This document shows, piece by piece, positions 8,329-15,058 of a stretch of DNA of 64,000 bases. Position 1 is the stretch's first letter. The number at the start of each line of letters is the position of its first letter. Under the pieces are notes generated by a model, which did not search any database, had not been told where the DNA came from, and was given only the letters and a program-made list of their open reading frames with translations. The translations under genes were made by a program, and so were the position numbers. The stretch is taken from positions 4,458,001 to 4,522,000 of the forward strand of contig CP033464.1 in the NCBI GenBank assembly GCA_007833815.1, in the 5' to 3' direction. The DNA comes from Brevibacillus laterosporus. Its GTDB lineage: Bacteria; Bacillota; Bacilli; Brevibacillales; Brevibacillaceae.

Positions 8329-8763
8329 TTATACCACCATAGAATTTTTGAATTTCATACTTGCTGCTATCTGATAAGGTTGCAACCCCGTTACTACTTT
8401 TCTATCAATCAAACCTAAACTTACCATTATTGCATAGTTAACTTGTTCCATTGTCTTTTCATCTAAGTGCGCTACTTTTTCAAATAGACGTGCTTTATCA
8501 ATGGTACGCAATTGCTCCATTAGTACTACGCTGTCATAATCGAGTCCATTCAATTCAGCGCTTGCTTCTATATGGGTTGGTAAATTTGCCTTCTTGATCT
8601 TTTTTGTAATGCACGCAACGATGACGGTCGGACTAAAAGTATTCCCTATATTGTTCTGAATAACTAATACTGGTCTTTGTCCACCCTGCTCTGATCCCGT
8701 ATTCCCGAACAGATCCGCTAAGTAAACATCGCCTCTTAGAATCTTCTTACGATTGATCTCCAT
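8329..8763 (-). CDS. mazF: MazF/PemK-family endoribonuclease toxin
   Basis: 144 residues with the family N-terminus RGDVYLADL, GSEQGGQRPVLVIQNN and the TVIVACIT strand that carry the catalytic Arg and Thr of MazF enzymes, which cut single-stranded RNA at short motifs. No MazE-like antitoxin gene is seen upstream; the promoter region directly follows the tubZ terminator. The C-terminal 25 residues extend past the usual end. It is either an orphan toxin, controlled by something else in the phage, or a decayed pair. Confidence 0.92.
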   Translation of the reverse strand: MEINRKKILRGDVYLADLFGNTGSEQGGQRPVLVIQNNIGNTFSPTVIVACITKKIKKANLPTHIEASAELNGLDYDSVVLMEQLRTIDKARLFEKVAHLDEKTMEQVNYAIMVSLGLIDRKVVTGLQPYQIAASMKFKNSMVV

Positions 8764-8828
8764 TTTATCAACTCCGTTATTATATTTTTTATTTTATATT
8801 AAGATTTGATATAGTTATCTGTATCTAA

Positions 8829-8858
8829 ATAATACCATTATTTTATACGATATATCAA
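8829..8858 (-). promoter_or_regulatory. Promoter of mazF
   Basis: Minus-strand TTGATA (8853-8858), an 18-bp spacer and TATTAT (8829-8834), immediately after the terminator of tubRZ. Confidence 0.6.
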
Positions 8859-8868
8859 GTAAAAATAA

Positions 8869-8896
8869 AAAATACCTGTAAAATATCAGGTATTTT
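8869..8896 (-). terminator. Intrinsic terminator of the tubRZ operon
   Basis: Perfect 10-bp stem AAAATACCTG/CAGGTATTTT with an 8-nt loop, followed on the minus strand by a run of T residues. Confidence 0.85.
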
Positions 8897-8918
8897 AGGG
8901 TGTTCAAATATCAAATCT

Positions 8919-10058
8919 TCAATTTCGATATTTTTTCAATATATCCATTGCAGACACTTTAGTAGATGACTTATTACCCTCAACTTCATTAGTGCCTCTC
9001 AGCTTGTTAAATAGGTTAGATGATTTGGCTTGGAATTGGTTCTCTCTTGAAAAAATGTGTTGTATCTTATCTTTATTATTTTCAATTTGATTATCAATCT
9101 GTGTTAAGCGCGTAGTAATCCAAGGAAGCCCACTTAGAACAGTCATTACTCTATTAGTCTCTTGACTAGAGTAAAACCCTTCAAATAGATCAATTGGCGC
9201 TCCTTGATTAAAGTAAGAGAATATCAATTCATGGTTAATATGTTGCAACATGTCTTCCCTTCCATCAAAAATGACAGCCGCTCTTGTGACAAAATCATTG
9301 GGAACAGGCACATAAACAGATTTACGCCATTCATCATGGATACGATCTGCAACTGACTCAGAAGAAACTACAAATGTATTATTTATTGCAGAGAAAATAT
9401 TAAACTCAGAAAAAACAAGTATCCCCTTTGTTCCTAGAGTCGTTTTAAAATCTCTTTTATCAAATGTTCCATTTTTAGAAGCTCTTTCAGTATATCCATG
9501 TAGATTGGCAAGGTGATTAATTACAGTAGTATTAGTAAGTTGATATATTTCGTTTTTTGTATTTATATTATGGTATATTTTTATTTGATTATTATCTATA
9601 GGAATTATACTAACATCTAAACTGGACAGCTCTTCTACTGTATTTAAGGTGTTCGCTTGACTAATGTCTACCTCTGACAAATCTGGAGTTGCCACTATAA
9701 CAGAATACACCTTATCTGGCATCATCTGTTTCATCAAATCTAATAACATTGGAGTTATTGCACTCCCAGATCCACCGCCTGATGATGTTGCAAAAATAAT
9801 TGCCTCAATCGAGGGATTTGAGAAATGTTCAATAATCCAATCTATACACATTTGATAGTGTTTTGAAAGCAGTCGCTTTGCCTCATCTCGATTGTGACCT
9901 ACTCCCTCACTTCCTGGTATACGTAATTTGAGTTGTACATACTCTAGCGAATCTAAATCCTGCTGTGAGAAATTAATTGCTCCAGTAGCAAATCCCACTC
10001 TTGATGCCTCATCTGCAATATTTCCTCCTGCTCCTCCACAACCAATAACAGCTATCAT
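8919..10058 (-). CDS. tubZ: TubZ-like tubulin/FtsZ GTPase for DNA segregation
   Basis: 379 residues. The N-terminal GTP-binding loop is GCGGAGGN (6-13) and the tubulin signature appears as SSGGGSGSA (92-100), close to the FtsZ GGGTGTG. The C-terminus is Asn/Ser/Lys-rich and disordered. TubZ filaments treadmill and move TubR-bound DNA; the family is known from Bacillus virulence plasmids and some phages such as c-st. It overlaps tubR by 4 bp. Its presence suggests the prophage can be kept as a low-copy plasmid. It diverges clearly from host FtsZ. Confidence 0.88.
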   Translation of the reverse strand: MIAVIGCGGAGGNIADEASRVGFATGAINFSQQDLDSLEYVQLKLRIPGSEGVGHNRDEAKRLLSKHYQMCIDWIIEHFSNPSIEAIIFATSSGGGSGSAITPMLLDLMKQMMPDKVYSVIVATPDLSEVDISQANTLNTVEELSSLDVSIIPIDNNQIKIYHNINTKNEIYQLTNTTVINHLANLHGYTERASKNGTFDKRDFKTTLGTKGILVFSEFNIFSAINNTFVVSSESVADRIHDEWRKSVYVPVPNDFVTRAAVIFDGREDMLQHINHELIFSYFNQGAPIDLFEGFYSSQETNRVMTVLSGLPWITTRLTQIDNQIENNKDKIQHIFSRENQFQAKSSNLFNKLRGTNEVEGNKSSTKVSAMDILKKYRN

Positions 10059-10342
10059 TCTTTATCCACTCCTTTGAAAGATATATCAATGGCAGTAATG
10101 CCATACTTACTAAGATAATACGCTTTCTCTTTAAGACCAGATACAACATCAATCAATCGGCACGCTAATAGTCTCGTGATTGATGTTCTCAACATAGCCT
10201 CAGTTAAATTTGTGTGTTCACATATTTTTTTATTCTTTTTGGCTTTAAATGAGGCTGTAGCATCTTCATCCGACAAAAAACTCAATACCTGTAAATCATT
10301 AAATGTTAATGATTTTATAACTTCAGAATAATACTCATTCAT
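10055..10342 (-). CDS. tubR: TubR-like winged-helix centromere-binding protein
   Basis: 95 residues with a winged-helix layout (helices around NLTEAMLRTSITRLLACRLI and a wing ending in KEKAYYLSKYG). Small size and 4-bp overlap with tubZ fit TubR, the ArsR-like protein that binds centromere repeats and represses the operon. The start follows AAGGAGGTGAC. No clear iteron array is seen directly upstream, so the centromere may be elsewhere. Confidence 0.8.
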   Translation of the reverse strand: MNEYYSEVIKSLTFNDLQVLSFLSDEDATASFKAKKNKKICEHTNLTEAMLRTSITRLLACRLIDVVSGLKEKAYYLSKYGITAIDISFKGVDKE

Positions 10343-10421
10343 ACTATGTCACCTCCTTAAAGATCATCCTCGATCAACAGCAATGTTTGTATATCGCTAT
10401 GTATCCAATAAAAAACGAATT

Positions 10422-11564
10422 TCAATACATCTTATCTAAGTTACCGTTCTTATCCATCTTAAAGGCTGTTTTCGGACGTTTAACTTCAGCTTTTCCATTA
10501 GTTTCTTTTATCACCGCTTTCTTATCGAACAATAAAGAGACTGCTTCCATGCGTTTTTTCATTTCTCTTGTTTCTTTAGAAAGCTTATCGATGCGTCTAT
10601 CTTTTTCTTTAATAGAGTCATCTTTTATTTTTAGAGAATCTTGTAGTAATTCAATTGTCTGCTCCGATTGAATAATATTGGATTTTAAATAGTTAATTTC
10701 AACTGTCTTAGCATCTAACTTTAAAGCAAGTTCTTGATTCCTAGACAGCCATTCAGTTTCTTTGTGATGTAAGTTTTCTGTTATCTCTTTGATTTGATGA
10801 GCCATTGAATTTTCAAGCCAACTTTTCATCTCTAAAAGGGCAGTATTATCTAACACACTTGTAGCACTTTCAACTACTTCATCTTTTTTTAAGACACTCC
10901 CTCTATTGTTTGAGATAAGATCAAGTGTTTTAGTATCACATTTTTCCTTTAAGTTTTGATACCATCTACCATGAATCTTATTCTTAGAGAATCCTGTCAA
11001 TTCAGATACCTTATGAAAGGCTTGTTGTAATGTCTTTTCTGTATGAGCGAATGCGGTTACTGTGTTTATTAGTAACTCATCCGTTGCTTCATCCCAAACT
11101 AGAGATCTAATGACTGCGTTGCTTTTTTGTTCATCTGTAGCTTGATCTTCAATGTTAAGTAGATAAGTTCTCACTTGTTCTGCTATAGATGATTCAGTTA
11201 GTAGCATACCTATACGTAATATAGCACGCTTAGGAATAATGGTTAAAAGTGACCGATTGTTAACTAAGACAGGGTGTCCTAGTTTAATCTTTAGACTTTC
11301 TTTGTAATTCTTTAAATCTTGACCTTTAATTATCTTCATACCATCTGATTCCAGTTCTCCTTGGTGTCTTTGTGCTAATTTCCTAATTGCAGCTATGCTA
11401 ACTTCATAATAATTAGATACAAGTTCTATAGTGGTATATTCATTGTCTCCAAGTAAAACTAGCTTTTTTATCTTTTCTAAAATATCTACTCTTCCTATGT
11501 ATTTATCTCTTTGGTCTTTTGACCCTTGAATCAAATCTAAGTGTCTTGCATTGTTTTGTGTCAT
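10422..11564 (-). CDS. Phage antirepressor/RsfA-like regulatory protein
   Basis: 380 residues from the ATG at 11564, which follows GGAGG; the frame is open a few codons further. Residues about 95-145 (NRSLLTIIPKRAILRIGMLL ... QVRTYLLNIE) resemble a domain common in Bacillus phage regulators. Residues about 160-215 look like a Myb/RsfA-type DNA-binding segment. A long coiled coil (about 245-350) and a basic tail follow. It lies upstream of tubR with its own spacer, and probably binds DNA. Confidence 0.6.
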   Translation of the reverse strand: MTQNNARHLDLIQGSKDQRDKYIGRVDILEKIKKLVLLGDNEYTTIELVSNYYEVSIAAIRKLAQRHQGELESDGMKIIKGQDLKNYKESLKIKLGHPVLVNNRSLLTIIPKRAILRIGMLLTESSIAEQVRTYLLNIEDQATDEQKSNAVIRSLVWDEATDELLINTVTAFAHTEKTLQQAFHKVSELTGFSKNKIHGRWYQNLKEKCDTKTLDLISNNRGSVLKKDEVVESATSVLDNTALLEMKSWLENSMAHQIKEITENLHHKETEWLSRNQELALKLDAKTVEINYLKSNIIQSEQTIELLQDSLKIKDDSIKEKDRRIDKLSKETREMKKRMEAVSLLFDKKAVIKETNGKAEVKRPKTAFKMDKNGNLDKMY

Positions 11565-11662
11565 GTTAAATTCCTCCATGATATTTTTTTAAAAAACCAA
11601 CTTTTAAATCCCAATCTTCTTTCTTAATATAATATAAAAATAATAAAATATCAACAACTAAT

Positions 11663-11968
11663 CTATTGCAACTCTTTAAAACTGCCCATCTCTATTAATC
11701 TATATTCACAAGTGTAATCTTCTAGCAATTCTTCTGTTTCAGTAGACGATTCGAACCATTTACAAAATCCTTCTTGCACTTTAAGAACTCCTTCAAAAAC
11801 ATGTCCGCAAGCAGCTACATATTCATGCAAATCGTTGAGTGAAGCTAGAGAACGATGAGGATAACCTTTTGCTACCATAAAACAATCAGTTGTCAGTTCC
11901 CAATTTGCAGATATATTTTCAAAATCATGTACTATGTATACTAGTGTGGGCTGTGAGGATGTAATCAT
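11663..11968 (-). CDS. Small protein, paralogue of the 12584-12853 product
   Basis: About 101 residues from the ATG at 11968. It shares the segment SLNDLHEYVAACGHVFEGV with the gene on the other side of the repressor at 12146, so the two are paralogues. The remaining sequence is aromatic and acidic. No function is recognised. Confidence 0.65.
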   Translation of the reverse strand: MITSSQPTLVYIVHDFENISANWELTTDCFMVAKGYPHRSLASLNDLHEYVAACGHVFEGVLKVQEGFCKWFESSTETEELLEDYTCEYRLIEMGSFKELQ

Positions 11969-11998
11969 TAATATCAATCCTTCCATACACTTTTTAAA

Positions 11999-12063
11999 AT
12001 CGGTATTTCCTATATCTTTATATTAATCGGAATATCGATTTAAGTCAACTAAAATATCGGTAT
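11999..12063. promoter_or_regulatory. Operator cluster between divergent genes
   Basis: Three related sites lie between the leftward gene ending at 11968 and the repressor at 12146: ATCGGTAT (11999-12006), AATCG-N6-CGATT (12025-12040) and ATCGGTAT (12056-12063), spaced about 27-30 bp. They are natural binding sites for the adjacent XRE repressor. Confidence 0.55.
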
Positions 12064-12145
12064 AAGAGAATCTGTTGTTTTCTCTACAATTTATGAGTTA
12101 CAGTATAGATATGATTATATTGATTAATAACTAGGTGGTTTTCTT

Positions 12146-12466
12146 ATGAAGTTAGGTGAAAAAATCAGAGTCTATCGTAAAAACAGAGACTTAACAGCAA
12201 AAGAGCTTGCAGAAAAGGCTGGAATTGCACAATCTTCTATTAGCGATATTGAAAACGAGAAAACATCTCCAAGTGTCGAAACTTTATACAAAATTCTCTC
12301 AGCCTTAGAAGTAGATATTGGCTATTTTTTCAATACTGGCATATCTAATCTTCACCCAAATCTAATAGAACTGATTGAGATTGCAAAAGAACTGTCTCCT
12401 GAAGAACAACGAGCTTTGACTAAGTACATTGAATTGACATTAAATAGAAAAATGCCAACTCAATAA
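12146..12466 (+). CDS. XRE-family transcriptional repressor
   Basis: 106 residues. Residues 3-65 form a Cro/CI helix-turn-helix (LAEKAGIAQSSISDIENEK), followed by a short helical oligomerisation tail (LSPEEQRALTKYIELTLN) like SinR/ImmR-type repressors. It is one of few rightward genes in the left block and sits between two paralogous leftward genes with ATCGG operators upstream. Confidence 0.9.
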   Translation: MKLGEKIRVYRKNRDLTAKELAEKAGIAQSSISDIENEKTSPSVETLYKILSALEVDIGYFFNTGISNLHPNLIELIEIAKELSPEEQRALTKYIELTLNRKMPTQ

Positions 12467-12499
12467 TAAAATACAAATAAATGATGTTTTTTAAGGTAC

Positions 12500-12556
12500 A
12501 AAATCAAGAAAGTAGACTACAGCCGTTGCTCAAGATCGATCTGCTTTCTTGATTTT
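12500..12556. terminator. Bidirectional hairpin between convergent genes
   Basis: A perfect 13-bp inverted repeat (AAAATCAAGAAAG, 12500-12512, with its complement 12544-12556). The loop holds a smaller palindrome AGATCGATCT. It separates the rightward repressor gene from the leftward 12584-12853 gene. Confidence 0.8.
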
Positions 12557-12583
12557 GCTAAATCCCCCTGTAAGCGCTTAGAT

Positions 12584-12853
12584 TTATACATGCACATACT
12601 CACAAAAATATTCCCCTTGTTTATCGTGATATTCAGACCATGTAAAATCCCCTTCTGCAACTCTCACTACCCCTTTAAATATGTAACCGCAAGCTGCTAT
12701 ATATTCATGTAAATCATTTAATGATGCCAACTTATATTCTGGATCAATTTTTTGAGCTTCAACAGGACTTGTAACCAGATCCCATTCCCATGTGTCTGTA
12801 TTTGATTTATAGTTAAAATTGCACTTAAATATATCGGTTACAACAATTTCCAC
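12584..12853 (-). CDS. Small protein, paralogue of the 11663-11968 product
   Basis: 89 residues, GTG start after GGAGAGGTG. It contains SLNDLHEYIAACGYIFKGV, nearly the same as its paralogue across the repressor gene, followed by an acidic aromatic tail. The duplication suggests a paired function or recent amplification. The 200 bp upstream (12854-13052) holds AT-rich promoter-like sequence but no gene that I can support. Confidence 0.65.
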   Translation of the reverse strand: MEIVVTDIFKCNFNYKSNTDTWEWDLVTSPVEAQKIDPEYKLASLNDLHEYIAACGYIFKGVVRVAEGDFTWSEYHDKQGEYFCEYVHV

Positions 12854-13052
12854 CGTTCACCTCTCCTTTTTTGCATACCCATGAAGTTTATGGTTGATAA
12901 TTTTTGATTGATAATCTTTATTTATAGTAAAATAATATCATTAGTATTTTGAAAAATATGTCGAATGTTGTCATTTAATACCCATAAATAGAATAGGTAT
13001 CCAATTGTTGTTTACTTCTAGAGTAAAGTGTGCTATATCTAAAAACTAGTAC

Positions 13053-13086
13053 AAAAAAAGACTATCCTAAATCGATAGTCTTTTTT
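13053..13086 (-). terminator. Terminator of the agr-like operon
   Basis: A perfect stem of about 13 bp: AAAAAAGACTATC (13054-13066) with GATAGTCTTTTTT (13074-13086). It includes the stop codon of the LytTR gene and ends the operon at that point. Confidence 0.85.
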
Positions 13087-13448
13087 GGAAAATTTTTTAA
13101 TAAAGCTGATTTTGCTCTAGATACAGTAGTGTATGTACCATCCTCGAAATAAACCCTAATGTCCGCATCGCTTTCCACTACAGACTTAATCTTGCTCATA
13201 TTTACTACATTTACAGAATCTAACGAACGAAACCCATGGTCTTTAAGCAATACTCGAAATCCTTCTAGGGTAGCAATCGGATGGTATTTGCCGTATATCG
13301 TATGGAAGGTAAGAATTTTAATTTTCCCCTGATAAATAAAACCAATATAAAGAATATCATCTAAATCTAATAATCTGTAGTCTGTTTCGTCATACTTTCT
13401 GTCAGCACGAATACCTGTGATTTTCATATATTCAGCCATTTTTTTCAA
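13062..13448 (-). CDS. Stand-alone LytTR-domain DNA-binding regulator
   Basis: 128 residues, made almost only of a LytTR domain: DDILYIGFIYQGKI, the HT-x-G-x-Y strand (HTIYGKYHPIATLEGF), GFRSLDSVNVVN and DGTYTTVSR. There is no receiver domain, unlike AgrA. The TTG start directly abuts the agrD stop codon, so translation is probably coupled. In LytTR regulatory systems such as HdrRM and BrsRM, a receiver-less LytTR protein is held by a membrane partner; the AgrC-type protein encoded upstream may do this here (inference). Confidence 0.85.
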   Translation of the reverse strand: MKKMAEYMKITGIRADRKYDETDYRLLDLDDILYIGFIYQGKIKILTFHTIYGKYHPIATLEGFRVLLKDHGFRSLDSVNVVNMSKIKSVVESDADIRVYFEDGTYTTVSRAKSALLKNFPKKTIDLG

Positions 13449-13571
13449 TTATTTTTTAATAAGTTCAGTTGGAACTTTTGGCGCTCCAACAAAAGACTTG
13501 TAGGAGACAGTGAACGTTTTTGCAGTTTTTTGAAGATATTTTGAAGCTAATTTTGCGATAGTCTTATTCAT
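13449..13571 (-). CDS. agrD: AgrD-like autoinducing peptide precursor without cysteine
   Basis: 40 residues, start overlapping the agrB stop (ATGA) and preceded by AAAGGAGGTG. The layout is that of AgrD: an amphipathic N-terminal helix (residues 1-20), a short core (SYKSF or a nearby window) and the conserved charged tail PKVPTEL. There is no Cys. Ser23 takes the place usually held by the ring Cys if the tail is aligned to clostridial AgrD, which predicts a lactone rather than a thiolactone. The exact ring borders are inferred. Confidence 0.82.
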   Translation of the reverse strand: MNKTIAKLASKYLQKTAKTFTVSYKSFVGAPKVPTELIKK

Positions 13572-14095
13572 GGCTGACACCTCCTTTCAAGTGCAGGAAT
13601 TAACGTTAACGCTTGTACAAATAAAGCTAAACTAACGACTGTGTTCTCTAGATAAAAACCAATACCTACAATCAATACTGAAACAATCTTGAGGTATGGT
13701 AATGCTGATAAAGGAATATTATTTTCCTCTTTACTTTTGGGTGCATATATAGCAACCAACAAAAAAGTGATTAAATTAAAATACAATAAAAGGCTTTTAT
13801 CAATCTGCAAATGTGGTATAAGTGATATTATTGTTGTAGACACCCAATAGCACAAAGTCATGGTTTTTGCGTGCCATCCTCCAGAAACTAAACGCAGCAA
13901 TGAGAAAGAAACTAGAGCTATTAACGTATCAATCGCTTTACCAGTAATAACGCCTATAATCAAGGAGCTAACAATAATCGCTATTCCGTTCAGTTGTATA
14001 GCTAATGAATAAGCTAAAACCTCTTCACTTGCCGATTCTTCAGGAGTTGCCTTTTTTATTATATGGGCTATAGTTGATGCGACTCTTTCTACCAT
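13568..14095 (-). CDS. agrB: AgrB-like membrane endopeptidase
   Basis: 175 residues with about five hydrophobic segments. The active site is plain: His75 and Cys82 in SGGWHAKTMTLCYW, the same seven-residue spacing as His77 and Cys84 of staphylococcal AgrB. It would cut the AgrD C-terminal tail and help cyclise the peptide. It overlaps the upstream sensor gene by 7 bp and agrD by 4 bp, so the four genes form one tightly coupled operon. Confidence 0.93.
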   Translation of the reverse strand: MVERVASTIAHIIKKATPEESASEEVLAYSLAIQLNGIAIIVSSLIIGVITGKAIDTLIALVSFSLLRLVSGGWHAKTMTLCYWVSTTIISLIPHLQIDKSLLLYFNLITFLLVAIYAPKSKEENNIPLSALPYLKIVSVLIVGIGFYLENTVVSLALFVQALTLIPALERRCQP

Positions 14096-14763
14096 AAATC
14101 TTCCGCATCCCTTCTATTAGCCACAAAGTATAGCAGACAAAACACAATCGTCATGATAAAAGCAAGAATGTGTAACCAGTTCAGATAATAAATTAGTAAG
14201 TAAGGGGCTAAAAAAAGCGTAGCAACACTAAGCATTATCCCTATAAGTAAGAACAAATTAACCCCTCTCATTTTTACCTTTAAGTGAACATCTTGAGGTG
14301 GACAAATGATAAATGAGAACCCCAGATTTGACTTATAAAAACACCAAGCGACTAAAAACAAAAATACTTCGGAAGAGAATTGAATTAGATATGTCCCAAA
14401 GTTAGAAGTACTTTGTATATCCTCCGGCGTAACAATGCCAGTAAATGAGAGAAAATAATAAATTGCAAGCTGTGAAACAGTATTTGATAAATAACCAATA
14501 GAAGCTAGTAAGAAAGAGTCAAAAATCTTTATTTTGATCAAATACCTAAAAAATACAACATAAAGAATAAATTGAATACCCATATCTAGTTCTGGGACAT
14601 TAAATACCAATCTCATAAAAAATGAGATAACTGAAAGCGCAACTCCTATAGTTACAAGCTCTCTTATAAACATTCTGATCGGGAAACGAAAGAACCGAAA
14701 AATAACAGCCAAAATTGCCATGACATCTACAAAACCAAGAACTAAATAAAGTACGATATCCAT
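14089..14763 (-). CDS. AgrC-type polytopic membrane sensor lacking a kinase domain
   Basis: 224 residues with six or seven membrane helices, resembling the N-terminal sensor part of AgrC/ComP-type kinases (FRFPIRMFIREL, a second helix pair around FFRYLIKIKIF). The protein stops after a short basic tail (NRRDAEDLW), and no DHp or ATPase domain follows in any frame; agrB starts inside its stop. It could bind the peptide and control the LytTR protein directly. A decayed kinase is the alternative, but the intact overlaps argue against decay. Confidence 0.75.
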   Translation of the reverse strand: MDIVLYLVLGFVDVMAILAVIFRFFRFPIRMFIRELVTIGVALSVISFFMRLVFNVPELDMGIQFILYVVFFRYLIKIKIFDSFLLASIGYLSNTVSQLAIYYFLSFTGIVTPEDIQSTSNFGTYLIQFSSEVFLFLVAWCFYKSNLGFSFIICPPQDVHLKVKMRGVNLFLLIGIMLSVATLFLAPYLLIYYLNWLHILAFIMTIVFCLLYFVANRRDAEDLW

Positions 14764-14821
14764 TGTAATTTCTCCATGTTTGTGTTTTGGAATCGCTATT
14801 TCTAATTACTGTTGATAAAAT

Positions 14822-14892
14822 TGTCTAGTTTCGTTACATTCTAATTATAGTGTTTTTTTAGTTAATAACAAGCAAGAAAATGTATGTCTAGT
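14822..14892 (-). promoter_or_regulatory. Promoter and TGTCTAGT direct repeats of the agr-like operon
   Basis: Minus-strand TTGTTA (14866-14871), a 16-bp spacer and TATAAT (14844-14849) give a good promoter. Plus-strand copies of TGTCTAGT at 14822-14829 and 14885-14892 flank it, exactly 63 bp or six helical turns apart. LytTR proteins bind spaced direct repeats, so these are candidate sites for feedback control. The rest of 14764-15056 is AT-rich with no gene seen. Confidence 0.55.
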
Positions 14893-15039
14893 GTACCTAT
14901 AATTTTAATATAAAATATGCATCCCTCCTTTTAAATCCCCTTTAGGTTTCTATTAAATACCAACTATTATATCATAATTTATTATTTTTGTATTGTAAAC
15001 ATAAATTTTAGAGACGCTTATTCACGCCTCTTTTATGTG

Positions 15040-15058
15040 ATGAAATGCGTATTTTATT
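15040..15058 (+). repeat. Dispersed 19-bp element, copy 1
   Basis: ATGAAATGCGTATTTTATT, matching the consensus ATGAAAG-N5-TTTTATT seen at several gene borders. It overlaps the stop codon of the SEFIR gene. Confidence 0.5.

Noticed and set aside
10343-10421. TubR centromere repeats directly upstream of tubR
   Set aside because: No clear repeated motif is visible in this short gap.
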